Below, in pieces: positions 33,345 to 43,344 of a DNA stretch of 64,000 bases; the first letter of the stretch is position 1; every line of letters begins with the position of its first letter. The DNA is from Clostridiaceae bacterium BL-3. Its GTDB lineage: Bacteria > Bacillota > Clostridia > Clostridiales > Clostridiaceae. The notes under the pieces are model-generated. The model saw only the letters and a program-made list of their open reading frames with translations, ran no database searches and had not been told where the DNA came from. A program made the position numbers and the translations under genes. The stretch covers positions 2,914,001 to 2,978,000 of the forward strand of contig CADDXC010000001.1 of NCBI GenBank assembly GCA_902809985.1, written 5' to 3'.

Positions 33345-33462
33345 AAAATTGTTATTAACTTCGCAATACTGTGTCAAAATACTCACTGCGGTACTCATTT
33401 ACTCAAGTAAACTCTGTTCCTCCTTCGCATTTTTCCTTGTCTTGCTCGTCACTAACAATTTT
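33345..33462 (-). repeat. rRNA-spacer repeat R6, operon 2
   Basis: Same sequence as 8056-8173, in the 16S leader. Confidence 0.8.
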
Positions 33463-33481
33463 AGACTTACTGCCTTTGTTG

Positions 33482-33598
33482 GAAATTGCCATTAACTTCG
33501 TCCAGCTTCGTCAAATGCTTCATTCCGGTGCTCATTTACCTAAGTAAACTCTGCTCCTCATTCGGCCTTTTCCTTGCTGTACTCGTTACTGTCAATTT
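33482..33598 (-). repeat. rRNA-spacer repeat R7, operon 2
   Basis: Same sequence as 8193-8309, in the 16S leader. Confidence 0.8.
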
Positions 33599-33691
33599 CA
33601 AGCATATTACTTACGAAATTACTTTCTTTGCTGCTGTCGCAGCTCAAAAGAATTGCTGGTTTATTCTCATATAAGTTTCCCTATATTTATT

Positions 33692-33711
33692 CTGTTCAAT
33701 TTTCAAGGATC
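33692..33711 (-). other. 5' arm of the 16S processing stem, operon 2
   Basis: Same sequence as 8403-8422; pairs with 31723-31742. Confidence 0.8.
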
Positions 33712-33749
33712 ATCTCAAGCTGCCTGCTCTTCTTTAAGACAGCTTTTAT

Positions 33750-33778
33750 AGTATATCATCTGTAACTACATTTGTCAA
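33750..33778 (-). promoter_or_regulatory. rRNA operon 2 promoter P1
   Basis: TTGACA, 17-bp spacer and TATACT on the minus strand, identical to operon 1. Confidence 0.88.
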
Positions 33779-33838
33779 TGTTCTTTTCTGAATTTTTATT
33801 ATTTTTTTAAAACATAAAAAATTGAAAAACATTGATTC

Positions 33839-33867
33839 TATCATGTTGCCGCTTCATTTCGTGACAA
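33839..33867 (-). promoter_or_regulatory. possible rRNA operon 2 promoter P2
   Basis: TTGTCA, 17-bp spacer and ATGATA on the minus strand, identical to operon 1. Weaker by sequence than P1. Confidence 0.45.
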
Positions 33868-34054
33868 CAGTTGATATTCTATCATATTTCATTTTATTTT
33901 CTCTGCAGTATATATCCTTAAAACCAATTTATCTTATATTTCCTGCTGTATAATAGCTTTTTCTATACCATTCATATACTGATACACTAGGTGCTGTTTA
34001 TTTTATAAGTGCAAGATGATCAATTATATTGGAACATACTATCGACTGATAAAA

Positions 34055-35431
34055 TTAAAGTTTACACACTATCTCCTTAAAGCTGTTTCCTCTAACTTCA
34101 AAATTTGGAAACATGTCGAAGCTAGCGCAAGCTGGTGAAAGAGTAATAATATCTCCATTCTCTGCCAGCTCTCTGGCTTTATTAACTGCATCAAATAAAG
34201 AATTAACTACAACTATTGGTACATGAATTCCCTTTTCATTTTTCAATTTATCAAACGCTTCTTTTATCTTACCTTTTGTAGCACCCATTAGTATTAGAGC
34301 TTTTATCTTTTTATATCCTTCTTCTGCCAAAACATCAAAGGGTATTTTTTTATCATATCCACCTGCTATCAATATGACGGGTTTCTCAAAAGCCTTGAGC
34401 CCGGCCAAAGTTCTAGTAGGGCTTGAAGCAATGGAATCATTATAATATCTTACTCCATCCACAATTCTTACAAATTCACATCTGTGTTCCACGCCAGAAA
34501 AATTAATGGCTACTTCCCTCATATCGCCAATATCCGCATCATCTTTCACTGCACAAAAAGCTGCTAAAAAATTTTCAACATTATGCATTCCCCTAATTTT
34601 AACTTCCTTTACTTTGCAAACTTCATTCTCATCTATATATAAACTATTATTTTTTACATATCCTCCTCTATTTAACACCCTTTTACTGCTGAACTGCCTT
34701 ACACTTCCCGGAGCTTCCGCCACCATGGAATTTACTATGTCATTATCCCTATTTAGCACAAGCAAATTACTTTTATCTTGATATCTAAATATATTCTTCT
34801 TAGCATTTATATACTCATTCATATCTTTATGGATATCCAAATGATTGGGGCTAATATTTGTTATAATTGCAACTTCAGGTGATACATTCATAGTCATTAA
34901 TTGAAAACTTGACAGCTCCAATACAACTTTATCTTCACTTCTCATTTCACCTATTTTAGAAAATAGTGGAGTGCCTATATTTCCTCCCACCCATGTCTTA
35001 TATCCGTGCTCTTTTAAAATATTATACATAATAGTAGTAGTAGTAGTTTTGCCATCACTTCCAGTTACTCCATATATCTTAGCAGGACAGTACTTAATAA
35101 ATTCCTCCATCTCAGAAGTTATATAGGCTCCTTTCTGCCTGGCTCTTACAAGATACGGATTATCTATTCTCATAGAAGGTGTTTTGAATATCACCTGAAA
35201 ATTGTTTAAATTATGAAGGTAATCTTCTCCTAATATAAGATTTATATTCTTTTCCCTAAATTCTTTTGCTATTTTTCCTAATTGATTTTCATTTTTTTTA
35301 TCAAAAGCAGTAACTTTAGCACCTAAGTTCAATAAAAAATTAATTAGAGGCCTGTTACTTATGCCTATGCCAACTACCGCTGTTCTCTTACCTTTTATAA
35401 ACTCCTTAAACTCTTCAAAGTTTTTCTTCAT
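34055..35431 (-). CDS. murD: UDP-N-acetylmuramoylalanine--D-glutamate ligase MurD
   Basis: A 458-residue cytoplasmic Mur ligase that adds D-glutamate to UDP-MurNAc-L-Ala using ATP in peptidoglycan synthesis. It shows the N-terminal UDP-binding Rossmann region (VVGIGISN), the ATP-binding P-loop [10 protein letters not shown] (about 118-127), the central-domain block [14 protein letters not shown], and the C-terminal ligand-binding region with [12 protein letters not shown] and [11 protein letters not shown]. Length is normal. GGAGG lies seven bases before ATG 35431. It stands alone between rRNA operon 2 and a small RNA, away from other cell-wall genes. Confidence 0.96.
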   Translation of the reverse strand: MKKNFEEFKEFIKGKRTAVVGIGISNRPLINFLLNLGAKVTAFDKKNENQLGKIAKEFREKNINLILGEDYLHNLNNFQVIFKTPSMRIDNPYLVRARQKGAYITSEMEEFIKYCPAKIYGVTGSDGKTTTTTIMYNILKEHGYKTWVGGNIGTPLFSKIGEMRSEDKVVLELSSFQLMTMNVSPEVAIITNISPNHLDIHKDMNEYINAKKNIFRYQDKSNLLVLNRDNDIVNSMVAEAPGSVRQFSSKRVLNRGGYVKNNSLYIDENEVCKVKEVKIRGMHNVENFLAAFCAVKDDADIGDMREVAINFSGVEHRCEFVRIVDGVRYYNDSIASSPTRTLAGLKAFEKPVILIAGGYDKKIPFDVLAEEGYKKIKALILMGATKGKIKEAFDKLKNEKGIHVPIVVVNSLFDAVNKARELAENGDIITLSPACASFDMFPNFEVRGNSFKEIVCKL

Positions 35432-35641
35432 AAAATTACCTCCATACCAAATCCATTACAATAATTTATATTTCGATTATATAATAACACAACATATTAT
35501 AAAATAATATACCGTAAATTTTGAATGAAATTTAATACGAAGCATTGTTATCATACCATATAGATATTGTCAAAATAAAATATGTCGATTATAGTCAAAA
35601 TTATGAGAAAATATTTAATTTAACAACTTTATTGTTGGCTA

Positions 35642-35671
35642 TTGAAAGTTATTCTATTACTATGCTATACT
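35642..35671 (+). promoter_or_regulatory. promoter of the C-rich small RNA
   Basis: TTGAAA (35642-35647), an 18-bp spacer and TATACT (35666-35671) preceded by TATGC, so the -10 is extended. It reads into a segment with no ORF that ends in a strong terminator. Confidence 0.7.
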
Positions 35672-35677
35672 AAGATT

Positions 35678-35789
35678 GTGCCGTAAGGAAACATTAATAT
35701 AATTCCCCAAGTTTTAATTAAACATATAACATATCCCCATGATTAAACCCTAATTTACCGAATAACTAAAGTTATTCGGTAAATTTTTT
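35678..35789 (+). ncRNA. candidate trans-acting small RNA with CCCC motifs
   Basis: A segment of about 112 nt bounded by a good promoter (35642-35671) and a 16-bp terminator hairpin (35752-35787) with a T-run. It has no ribosome binding site or convincing ORF. It carries unpaired C-rich motifs, ATTCCCCAAG and TATCCCCATG, and an ACCCTA, complementary to GGGGA-type Shine-Dalgarno sequences. This design recalls RsaE/RoxS-type small RNAs of Firmicutes, though I cannot claim homology. It runs opposite to its neighbours murD and glyS. Confidence 0.6.
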
Positions 35790-35790
35790 A
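35752..35790 (+). terminator. terminator of the C-rich small RNA
   Basis: AATTTACCGAATAACT and AGTTATTCGGTAAATT form a perfect 16-bp stem with a 2-base centre, followed by TTTTTTA on the plus strand. Confidence 0.85.
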
Positions 35791-35800
35791 TTTGAATTTA

Positions 35801-35839
35801 CCGCACTAATCACATGTCTTTAAATCAAGATTAGCACGG
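35801..35839 (-). terminator. hairpin after glyS (probable terminator)
   Basis: On the minus strand CCGTGCTAATC pairs with GATTAGTGCGG (11 pairs, two of them G-T). It lies eight bases after the glyS stop. The following bases are AT-rich but lack a clean T-run. Confidence 0.5.
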
Positions 35840-35846
35840 CATACTA

Positions 35847-37238
35847 CTAAAATTGTATTTTATTTTCAATAAATCCCTTTAAGTTCTCTATTTTAACCCT
35901 AATCTGTTTCATGGTATCTCTATCTCTTATAGTAACAGTATCATCTTTCATAGTATCAAAGTCTATTGTTATACAATAAGGAGTCCCAATCTCATCTTCC
36001 CTTCTATATCTCTTACCTATACTTCCTGCATCGTCATAATCTATATTAAAATCTCCCTTTAACATGTTATAAACTTCTAGAGATTTTTCCGACAGCTTCT
36101 TGCTAAGACAAAGAACTGCTGCTTTAAACGGTGCTATTGCAGGATGGAAATGCAATACTGTCCTTACATCTCCCCCTTCTAGTTCTTCTTCATCATAGGC
36201 ATCAACTAAAAATGCAAGCACTGCTCTATCTGCTCCTACAGAAGGTTCTATACAATAAGGTATATATTTTTCCTTAGTCATAGGATCCATATAAGTCATT
36301 TCTCTCCCCGAGTGATTTTGATGTTGGGTCAAATCGTAGTTCGTTCTATCTGCTATTCCCCAAAGTTCTCCCCAACCAAAGGGAAATAAATATTCTATAT
36401 CGGAAGTTGCATTACTGTAGTGAGAAAGCTCTTCTTTACCATGATCTCTAAATCTTATATTTTCTTCTTTCATACCAAGGTTCAATAAAAATTTCCAGCA
36501 ATAATCTTTCCAATAGCTATGCCACTTTAAATCACTTCCCGGTTTACAGAAAAATTCAAGTTCCATTTGCTCAAACTCTCTAGTTCTAAAAGTGAAATTT
36601 CCAGGGGTTATTTCATTTCTAAAAGCCTTACCTATTTGAGCTATTCCAAAGGGGATTTTTCTCCTGCTCGTTCTCTGGACATTTTTAAAATTTACAAATA
36701 TACCTTGAGCCGTTTCAGGCCTTAAATATATCTCTGACTTTGAATCTTCTGTAACTCCCTGAAATGTTTTAAACATAAGATTAAACTGTCTTATATCAGT
36801 GAAATTTTTTTTCCCACAGCTTGGGCATACAATATTATTTTCATCTATATATTTTTTTAATTTTTCATTGCTCCATCCATCCGCGCTGGCCTTTTCTATT
36901 CCCTTTGAAGTCATGTGTTCCTCTACTAGTTTATCTGCTCTAAATCTGGCTTTACATTCTTTACAATCCATAAGTGGATCAGTAAAATTTCCCACATGGC
37001 CTGAAGCCACCCAAACCTCGCTGTTCATAAGTATTGCACAGTCTATTCCCACATTGTGTTCATTTTCATGGACAAATTTCTTCCACCAAGCTTTTTTTAC
37101 ATTATTTTTGAGTTCTACTCCAACGGGTCCATAATCCCAAGTGTTTGCAAGTCCTCCGTATATATCTGAACCAGGATATACAAATCCCCTATTTTTAGCT
37201 AAAGCCACTATTTTATCCATAGTCTTTTCAAAATTCAT
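35847..37238 (-). CDS. glyS: glycyl-tRNA synthetase, single-chain class II type
   Basis: A 463-residue homodimeric glycyl-tRNA synthetase that charges tRNA-Gly. Class II motif 2 ([21 protein letters not shown]) and motif 3 ([15 protein letters not shown]) are clear. Two CxxC pairs (CKEC and CPSC) can hold zinc in the insertion. The C-terminal anticodon-binding domain begins near residue 365. AAGGAG precedes ATG 37238. Expression is controlled by the T-box leader at 37313-37500, which senses uncharged tRNA-Gly. Confidence 0.96.
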   Translation of the reverse strand: MNFEKTMDKIVALAKNRGFVYPGSDIYGGLANTWDYGPVGVELKNNVKKAWWKKFVHENEHNVGIDCAILMNSEVWVASGHVGNFTDPLMDCKECKARFRADKLVEEHMTSKGIEKASADGWSNEKLKKYIDENNIVCPSCGKKNFTDIRQFNLMFKTFQGVTEDSKSEIYLRPETAQGIFVNFKNVQRTSRRKIPFGIAQIGKAFRNEITPGNFTFRTREFEQMELEFFCKPGSDLKWHSYWKDYCWKFLLNLGMKEENIRFRDHGKEELSHYSNATSDIEYLFPFGWGELWGIADRTNYDLTQHQNHSGREMTYMDPMTKEKYIPYCIEPSVGADRAVLAFLVDAYDEEELEGGDVRTVLHFHPAIAPFKAAVLCLSKKLSEKSLEVYNMLKGDFNIDYDDAGSIGKRYRREDEIGTPYCITIDFDTMKDDTVTIRDRDTMKQIRVKIENLKGFIENKIQF

Positions 37239-37312
37239 TTATATTTCTCCTTCCCATAAATTATTCAGTTTTTATAATTAATTATTTTTAAACACAAATT
37301 ATGATTTTAGGT

Positions 37313-37500
37313 ATAAAAAAAGAGCTTGACGTAAAGGGACGAATTAACTCCGCGGTTCCACCCTATTTAGCGTAGGCTCATCTTTCACATATCCAGCTCA
37401 AAAGCTCCTCTAGCAAAAAATTTCGTTGTTTACACCACCCACAACTTCTCTTTAGAAATTTATAGTGCTATTTTTCTCTATCATAGCTGCTTATTAAATT
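37313..37500 (-). promoter_or_regulatory. T-box riboswitch (glycine) upstream of glyS
   Basis: The minus strand contains the T-box sequence GGGTGGAACCGCGG at 37363-37350, whose UGGN bulge pairs with the acceptor end of uncharged tRNA. Before it lies a stem I region with AGAGA; after it a hairpin and the run TTTTTTTAT at the end of the leader form the terminator. The leader precedes glyS directly, so tRNA-Gly is the expected ligand. I could not fix the specifier codon. Confidence 0.88.
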
Positions 37501-37572
37501 GTTTATATAAACTTTATTATACCCCATAATATGCAAATGTAAATATTAATTCATTAAAATTGTAGAATAAAA

Positions 37573-37647
37573 TGGCTCCGTGGAGAGGGCTCGAACCTCC
37601 AACCCTTCGGTTAACAGCCGAATGCTCAACCATTGAGCTACCACGGA
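37573..37647 (-). tRNA. tRNA-Asn (GTT)
   Basis: A 75-nt cloverleaf on the minus strand: acceptor arms TCCGTGG and CCACGGA, anticodon loop CTGTTAA with anticodon GTT, T-arm GTTCGAGCC and an encoded CCA. It lies between lysS and the glyS leader. Confidence 0.97.
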
Positions 37648-37725
37648 ACGACTTACATGTATAATTATATCATGCAATTTAAAAATTGCAATATATTTAT
37701 ACCTTAAAAATAATTAAAATCGCAT

Positions 37726-37768
37726 TATAAAAAGTTAAGACCTTTTTGGTTAAAAAGCCTTAACTTTT
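37726..37768 (-). terminator. terminator after the greA-lysS operon
   Basis: AAAAGTTAAG (37730-37739) and CTTAACTTTT (37759-37768) pair; the inner AAGGC/CCTTT parts extend the stem. The minus strand ends in TTTTTATAA. It lies 50 bp after the lysS stop. Confidence 0.8.
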
Positions 37769-37817
37769 ATATGTTAATTTTAAATATAAAATATCTATGA
37801 ATACATGTTCAGACTTA

Positions 37818-39329
37818 CTACTGTTGCTGATTGGGTTTCATTGTAGGGAAAAGTATAACATCTCTTATAGAATAGGAATCCGTCAAAAACATTATAAGTC
37901 TATCTATCCCTACCCCCAACCCTCCAGTCGGCGGCATACCTATTTCAAGTGCATTTATAAAATCTTCATCCATCATATACGCTTCATCATCACCTAATTC
38001 TCTTTCCTTTAATTGCTGCAGAAATCTTTCTCTCTGAACTATAGGATCATTTAATTCCGAATAAGCGTTACATATTTCCCTTCCAAACACAAAGCCCTCA
38101 AATCGCTCTGTGAACTTATCATTTCCTCTCTTTTTCTTGGTCAGCGGAGATATTTCCACCGGATAATCCATTACAAAAGTAGGCTGAATAAATTTCTCTT
38201 CACAAAATTCTTCAAACACCGCATCTAATATATCTCCCCTTGTACAATCTCCCAGGGCTTTCTTAAGCTCAATATCTTTATCACTGGCAATCTTTCTGGC
38301 CTCTTCATCGGTTTTTATTTCATCGAAATCTATTCCTGTAAACTTTTTAACCGCATCCACCATGGTAATTCTATTCCATGGTGGTTTAAAATCTATTTCT
38401 GTATTTTGATATATTACCTTAGTACTTCCCAGTACTTTTTCACATACATAGGCTATCATATTTTCAGTCAGTTCCATCATATCATTGTAATCGGCAAAGG
38501 CTTCATATAATTCAATCGATGTATATTCCGGATTGTGCCTTATATCCATACCTTCATTTCTAAAGCATTTACCAATTTCATATACTTTTTCGAAACCGCC
38601 AACTATAAGTCTTTTAAGATATAGTTCTGTAGCAATTCTTAAATACATATCTATATCAAGTGCATTATGATGGGTCGTAAAAGGCTTTGCTGCAGCTCCA
38701 CCAGCTATTGAAGAAAGTATTGGTGTCTCCACTTCTATATAGTCCTTGTTATCTAGGAATTCTCTCATTGATTTTATTATGGCAGTTCTCTTCAAAAAAG
38801 TATCTCTCACTTCTTGATTTATTATCAAATCCACATACCTTTGTCTATACTTTAAATCCGGATCCTTGAGCCCGTGCCATTTTTCTGGAAGAGGTTTTAA
38901 AGATTTAGATACCAGCTGAAAATCTATAATATGAATCGTTATCTCACCAGTTTTAGTTTTGAATACTCTGCCTGTTACGGATAAAATATCACCTATATCA
39001 TAGGATTTATATTCCTTGAGCTTATCTTCACCCACATCATTTATTTTTATATACAGTTGAATCTTTCCATACCTGTCATATAAATCTGAAAACCCGGCTT
39101 TACCGTGTACTCTTTTTGATATCAATCTTCCCGCAACAGTTACATCTTTTCCCTCTAGAGTTTCATAGTTATCCCTTACTTCTTTAGAAGTATGAGTCCT
39201 ATTTACTTTATAAACTTCAAAAGGATCCTTTCCTTCTTCTTTCAAAAGCTCTAATTTTTGCAATCTTTCCTTTATCAATTCATTAGAATTTTCTTCCAGC
39301 ATGTGTATACTCTTCTCCTCTTTAGTCAT
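37818..39329 (-). CDS. lysS: lysyl-tRNA synthetase, class II
   Basis: A 503-residue class II synthetase that charges tRNA-Lys. The N-terminal OB-fold anticodon-binding domain covers about residues 55-160 ([18 protein letters not shown]). Catalytic motif 2 is [20 protein letters not shown] and motif 3 is [15 protein letters not shown]. Length and order are typical. GGAGGG precedes ATG 39329. It follows greA by 16 bp, an arrangement common in Firmicutes, so the two form an operon. Confidence 0.97.
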   Translation of the reverse strand: MTKEEKSIHMLEENSNELIKERLQKLELLKEEGKDPFEVYKVNRTHTSKEVRDNYETLEGKDVTVAGRLISKRVHGKAGFSDLYDRYGKIQLYIKINDVGEDKLKEYKSYDIGDILSVTGRVFKTKTGEITIHIIDFQLVSKSLKPLPEKWHGLKDPDLKYRQRYVDLIINQEVRDTFLKRTAIIKSMREFLDNKDYIEVETPILSSIAGGAAAKPFTTHHNALDIDMYLRIATELYLKRLIVGGFEKVYEIGKCFRNEGMDIRHNPEYTSIELYEAFADYNDMMELTENMIAYVCEKVLGSTKVIYQNTEIDFKPPWNRITMVDAVKKFTGIDFDEIKTDEEARKIASDKDIELKKALGDCTRGDILDAVFEEFCEEKFIQPTFVMDYPVEISPLTKKKRGNDKFTERFEGFVFGREICNAYSELNDPIVQRERFLQQLKERELGDDEAYMMDEDFINALEIGMPPTGGLGVGIDRLIMFLTDSYSIRDVILFPTMKPNQQQ

Positions 39330-39345
39330 GAATATTACCCTCCAA

Positions 39346-39825
39346 TTATCTTCTTATACTCAGTATTTTATATTTACTAACACCATCAGGAACTTGTATT
39401 TCAATTATATCCCCCGCTTTTTTCCCCACTAGTCCTTTACCTACAGGTGATTCATTTGATATTTTATTATTAACAGGATCAGCTTCTGCAGATCCTACAA
39501 TTAAATATTCAACCTCTTCATTAAAATCATAATCTTTCACCTTTACAATGGAACCCACGCTGACTACATCCGGTGGTATTTCATCCTCATCTACTATAGT
39601 AGCATTTTTTAGCATATTTTCAAGTTGAACTATTCTTCCCTCTACAAATGCTTGTTCATTTTTAGCACTATCATATTCTGAATTTTCACTCAAATCCCCG
39701 AACGAAAGAGCTGTTTTAATCTTTTCCGTAATTTCTTTCCTCTTAACTGTTTTTAAATTCTCCAATTCCTGTTCAAGTTTTCTTATTCCCTCATAAGTCA
39801 TTACATATTTTTTTGACGTGCTCAT
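39346..39825 (-). CDS. greA: transcription elongation factor GreA
   Basis: A 159-residue factor that enters the secondary channel of RNA polymerase and stimulates cleavage of backtracked RNA. The N-terminal coiled coil (residues 1-75) includes [19 protein letters not shown] with the acidic tip residues. The C-terminal globular domain has [10 protein letters not shown] and [14 protein letters not shown]. The start is placed at ATG 39825, where GGGGAG lies six bases ahead; the frame extends upstream to 39939 without a binding site. Confidence 0.96.
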   Translation of the reverse strand: MSTSKKYVMTYEGIRKLEQELENLKTVKRKEITEKIKTALSFGDLSENSEYDSAKNEQAFVEGRIVQLENMLKNATIVDEDEIPPDVVSVGSIVKVKDYDFNEEVEYLIVGSAEADPVNNKISNESPVGKGLVGKKAGDIIEIQVPDGVSKYKILSIRR

Positions 39826-39997
39826 TCTGCTCTCCCCTTTTATAATTATATAAAATTCTATCATATCCCATAATATCTTGAATTTTATTACTATTAATTG
39901 CCCTTCTCCATTATCATTTAAGTAATTATAAAACAGCACTACTATATTGTCAACGTAATAAAAATTTCATTTCATTAGTTTATAGTTCTCCCCGTTT

Positions 39998-40822
39998 CTA
40001 TAAAATCAATTCATCTTTATTAAATTTTATTTTATTTAAAAACACACCATTGGAGTGCAAAGATCTCTCTACATTTCTTTCGCCTAATTGACAAAGTATA
40101 GATCCCAAAAGCTCAAAGGATATGTTTTCATACTTAAAACTCCAGGGAATCTTATATCTAATATCATTAACTATAATATTATTTTTATAATAAGGTATAT
40201 AGCTATTATCCAGATACCATATATATGCCTTGCTATTTATATCAATTCCCCTAGAAGTTATAATAAAATCTGCACTTTTAAAAGAAAAATTCATATCCGA
40301 CGTGACTATAGGTGTTACACCATAATTTGCCGTAACATACTGTCTGATCCCATTTGACCTCATAATATTCTTAGAAAGCAGAACTATAAACTTAGCTTCT
40401 TTAGCTAAAAAGCATATAGTGTCAAATAAAATAGGCTCTGAAGCATCATAAACAACCATACAACTGCGTCTTATACTTTTTTTTCTATTTCTAAGTATGA
40501 TTTTCGAACTTGTTACAATACTAAAGGCCATCAATTCCCTTTGGAATTTATTGTACAAATTATAATCAAAATATCTATAAATTTTAGGCGCCAACTGCAT
40601 ATCTTTTATTTTTGACACCTTTTGAGCTCTCAGAATATTATTTTTATAGGAATTAATATTAATATTCAATGGAAATCTTACAATTCCAATTTTGACTCCA
40701 AATTCTTTTATAAAAAGTTTTTCCTCCACTCTTATTTTAAATCTATCTTTCATCCTTCCCCAAAAACTATTGTCATCATAAAATATGTTTCTGTCAGATC
40801 TAGCATACAAAATAGATTTCAA
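39998..40822 (-). CDS. conserved-type hypothetical protein between dusB and greA
   Basis: A 274-residue soluble protein that I do not recognise. It is rich in lysine, isoleucine and tyrosine. The middle part alternates hydrophobic strands and polar helices (SCMVVYDASEP, AKFIVLLSKN, ADFIITSRG), suggesting a Rossmann-like alpha/beta fold with no visible catalytic motif. The start TTG 40822 has AAAGGA eight bases ahead. It lies between dusB and greA on the same strand, 58 bp from dusB, so it may belong to the same transcript. Confidence 0.7.
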   Translation of the reverse strand: MKSILYARSDRNIFYDDNSFWGRMKDRFKIRVEEKLFIKEFGVKIGIVRFPLNININSYKNNILRAQKVSKIKDMQLAPKIYRYFDYNLYNKFQRELMAFSIVTSSKIILRNRKKSIRRSCMVVYDASEPILFDTICFLAKEAKFIVLLSKNIMRSNGIRQYVTANYGVTPIVTSDMNFSFKSADFIITSRGIDINSKAYIWYLDNSYIPYYKNNIIVNDIRYKIPWSFKYENISFELLGSILCQLGERNVERSLHSNGVFLNKIKFNKDELIL

Positions 40823-40880
40823 GCTTGTTATCCTTTTAAATTAGTTACAATATTATTCTATTCTCCCTTTAAATCAAAAA

Positions 40881-41843
40881 TTACAATAGATCTCTATATT
40901 TATCTAAAATTTCAAATACACCTTCACTGTGCTTTTCATAGTTTATTTTATCTTTTATTTCCTTACTATTTTTCAAACCTTTTATATACCATGCTATATG
41001 CTTTCTCATTTCCTTAACCGCTCTATTTTCACCGCTGTAATAAATTGACTTTTTATAATGTCTTATACACACATCCACCCTTTCCCTAGGTGTAGGATAT
41101 TCTACAGGACAATTATTCACATACTGCAGTATTTGATTAAATATCCAAGGATTCCCCATAGCCCCTCTTCCAATCATTATTCCATCACACTGCGTTTTAT
41201 TTAAAATTCTATCTGCATCCTCTGCTGTAAATATGTCTCCATTGCCTATAACTGGAATTTTAACTGCTTTCTTTACTTCCCCTATTATATCCCAATTAGC
41301 TTTGCCAATATACATTTGAGCACTAGTTCTGCCATGAACAGCTATAGCATCTGCCCCAGATTGTTCCATACATTTCGCAAAATCTATTACATTTATATTG
41401 CGATCATCAAACCCAATTCTCATTTTCACAGTAACAGGCTTTAAAGAAGCCCTTTTCACTTCTTTTACTATTTGTGATGCAAGAATAGGGTTTTTCATCA
41501 GGGCAGATCCCTCTCCGTTTTTTACTATTTTATGGGCCGGACACCCCATATTTATATCTACAAGAACAATCTTTTCATTATCGTTAAAAAAATCACAGGA
41601 CTTAGCCATCACAAGGGGATCACTCCCAAATATCTGCACTCCTACAGATTTTTCTTTAGAAGAGGTCAGAAACATATCCTGAGTTTTTTTATTTCCATAA
41701 AACAAAGCTTTAGAGCTTATCATCTCCGTATAGGCAAATCCACACTGCATCTCCCTACATATTTCCCTAAATGCCCTATCTGTAACACCCGCCATGGGAG
41801 CTAAAAATACATTATTACAAAATTCCGCTTTCCCTATTTTCAT
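40881..41843 (-). CDS. dusB: tRNA-dihydrouridine synthase DusB
   Basis: A 320-residue flavin enzyme that reduces uridine to dihydrouridine in the tRNA D-loop. The TIM barrel shows MAGVTDRAFR (FMN site), the catalytic cysteine in DINMGCPAHKIVKNGEGSAL, the phosphate-binding GNGDIFTAED, and IGRGAMGNPWIF. The ATG at 41843 overlaps the coaX stop codon (TAATG), so translation is coupled. The AAGGAG site lies inside the end of coaX. Confidence 0.95.
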   Translation of the reverse strand: MKIGKAEFCNNVFLAPMAGVTDRAFREICREMQCGFAYTEMISSKALFYGNKKTQDMFLTSSKEKSVGVQIFGSDPLVMAKSCDFFNDNEKIVLVDINMGCPAHKIVKNGEGSALMKNPILASQIVKEVKRASLKPVTVKMRIGFDDRNINVIDFAKCMEQSGADAIAVHGRTSAQMYIGKANWDIIGEVKKAVKIPVIGNGDIFTAEDADRILNKTQCDGIMIGRGAMGNPWIFNQILQYVNNCPVEYPTPRERVDVCIRHYKKSIYYSGENRAVKEMRKHIAWYIKGLKNSKEIKDKINYEKHSEGVFEILDKYRDLL

Positions 41844-42631
41844 TAAGATATCGGCTCCTTATTTTTGTCATAAATTATTCTAAGTCCTGTTAATGTCAAT
41901 ATGGAATCAATTATATCTATGGACTTAGTTCCTTCCTTTATAAGCTTGGCAAGACCTCCAGTTGCTATCACAAAGGGTTCATCCTCGCCTAAATCCATCA
42001 TTTCCTTTTTCATTCTCTTAACTATGTAATCTACCTGTCCAATATATCCATATACTAGGCCAGCTTGTATACTAGAGACAGTATTTTTACATATAACCCC
42101 AGCGGGTTTAATAATTTCTACTCTAGGAAGTTTAGCAGCCTTTTCAAATAGAGCATCTGAAGATATCTTTATTCCAGGGCATATAGTTCCTCCTAGATAA
42201 TCCCCTTTAGCAGTAACTGCACAAAATGTAGTAGCTGTTCCAAAATCTATAATAATTATAGATCTCTTGTATATTTCATGAGCAGCTACAGCATTCACTA
42301 TTCTGTCTGCTCCCACTTCTCTCGGATTGTCATATCTGACATTTATTCCAGTCTTTACTCCAGGCCCAACTATAATGGGAATAACTTTAAAATACTTTAT
42401 TACCATATGTTCCAATGAATACATGATATTAGGTACTACAGAAGATATAATAGCTCCTTTTATATCCGATAAATTCAATTTATTTTGTAGGAATAGTTCC
42501 ATTACTTGAACTCCATATTCATCTGCTGTCCTTTTATCATCTGTGGATAATCTCCATACTGAAATAAGCTCATTATCGTCATATACCCCCAATACAATAT
42601 TGGTATTACCCACATCCAAAACTAAAATCAC
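41843..42631 (-). CDS. coaX: type III pantothenate kinase CoaX
   Basis: A 262-residue kinase that phosphorylates pantothenate in the first step of coenzyme A synthesis. It opens with the ASKHA-fold nucleotide motif [11 protein letters not shown], has the pantothenate-site [10 protein letters not shown], and the second nucleotide motif [12 protein letters not shown], plus ATGGLAKLI near the end. Type III enzymes need a monovalent cation and are insensitive to CoA feedback. It starts with GTG 42631. It is the first gene of a coaX-dusB operon led by the promoter at 42752-42779. Confidence 0.95.
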   Translation of the reverse strand: MILVLDVGNTNIVLGVYDDNELISVWRLSTDDKRTADEYGVQVMELFLQNKLNLSDIKGAIISSVVPNIMYSLEHMVIKYFKVIPIIVGPGVKTGINVRYDNPREVGADRIVNAVAAHEIYKRSIIIIDFGTATTFCAVTAKGDYLGGTICPGIKISSDALFEKAAKLPRVEIIKPAGVICKNTVSSIQAGLVYGYIGQVDYIVKRMKKEMMDLGEDEPFVIATGGLAKLIKEGTKSIDIIDSILTLTGLRIIYDKNKEPIS

Positions 42632-42684
42632 TAAACAACACCATCTTTCTAAATAAAATTAGTAAATCATTTTATTCATAATAT

Positions 42685-42726
42685 ACATAATTCTAGAGCA
42701 ACTTTAAAGCTGCTCTAGAATTATGT
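42685..42726. other. long perfect hairpin in the coaX leader
   Basis: ACATAATTCTAGAGCA (42685-42700) and TGCTCTAGAATTATGT (42711-42726) are perfect 16-bp inverted repeats with a 10-nt loop that itself contains CTTTAAAG. No clear T-run follows on either strand. It lies between the thioesterase stop and the coaX start, downstream of a promoter, so it could be a terminator for the former or a leader structure for coaX. Confidence 0.7.
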
Positions 42727-42751
42727 CAAGCTCTGTCAAAATTATAATTTA

Positions 42752-42779
42752 ATTGTATCAATAAAATTCTATTTGTCAA
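42752..42779 (-). promoter_or_regulatory. promoter of the coaX-dusB operon
   Basis: On the minus strand TTGACA (42779-42774), 16 bp, then TACAAT (42757-42752). A second TTGACA lies about 50 bp downstream, just before the hairpin. Confidence 0.7.
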
Positions 42780-42799
42780 GATAAATCGCGTTCATTTCC

Positions 42800-43204
42800 C
42801 TATTGTATTTTTTTCATGAATTCCTCACTATTTACTATATATCTAACATGGGATCCCTCTCCAATTTTGCCCTTATTGTCCCAGGCTTCAACTTTAAAAA
42901 ATAACTTCTTCCTGTCAATCTTTTCAAGAATTGCTTCACATCTAACTTTTACATTTACTGGTGATGGCTTAATATGTTTTACGTTTACCTCTATTCCCAC
43001 CGTAGTGTAGCCTGAAGGAAGGTGAAGATCCACACAGTTTTTACATGTATTTTCAATAAGCGCTATCATTGCAGGCGTAGCAAATACATCCAAATCACCA
43101 GAACCCATTTTTTTTGCTGTATCATTCTTAGTTATTTGTATCTCCGCAGTAGAGGTAATACCCTCTTTTAAATTAAATTCCACTATAATCATCTCACTCC
43201 GCAT
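42800..43204 (-). CDS. hotdog-fold thioesterase (fluoroacetyl-CoA thioesterase-like)
   Basis: A 134-residue hotdog-fold protein. The segment DVFATPAMIALIENTC and the following VEVNVKHIKPSP-like stretch (GIEVNVKHIKPSP) match FlK-type thioesterases, including the threonine, glutamate and histidine used for catalysis there. It presumably hydrolyses small acyl-CoA esters; the true substrate is unknown. GGAGTGAG lies before the internal ATG at 43192, which may be the real start. The gene appears to be a separate transcript between coaX and ftsH. Confidence 0.85.
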   Translation of the reverse strand: MRSEMIIVEFNLKEGITSTAEIQITKNDTAKKMGSGDLDVFATPAMIALIENTCKNCVDLHLPSGYTTVGIEVNVKHIKPSPVNVKVRCEAILEKIDRKKLFFKVEAWDNKGKIGEGSHVRYIVNSEEFMKKIQ

Positions 43205-43300
43205 AAAATTTACACTTTATAAAACACATAGATTTATTATATCACTGTCAGTTAAGTTTTAAAATATATTACTTACAAAACCATTCTTAGTTTACAATAT

Positions 43301-43329
43301 AAAAAATCCTATGTAACATAGGATTTTTT
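43301..43329 (-). terminator. terminator of ftsH
   Basis: AAAAAATCCTATG (43301-43313) and CATAGGATTTTTT (43317-43329) pair perfectly around a 3-nt loop, giving a strong T-run on either strand. It lies 16 bp after the ftsH stop. Confidence 0.88.
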
Positions 43330-43344
43330 ATATATCGTATTAAA

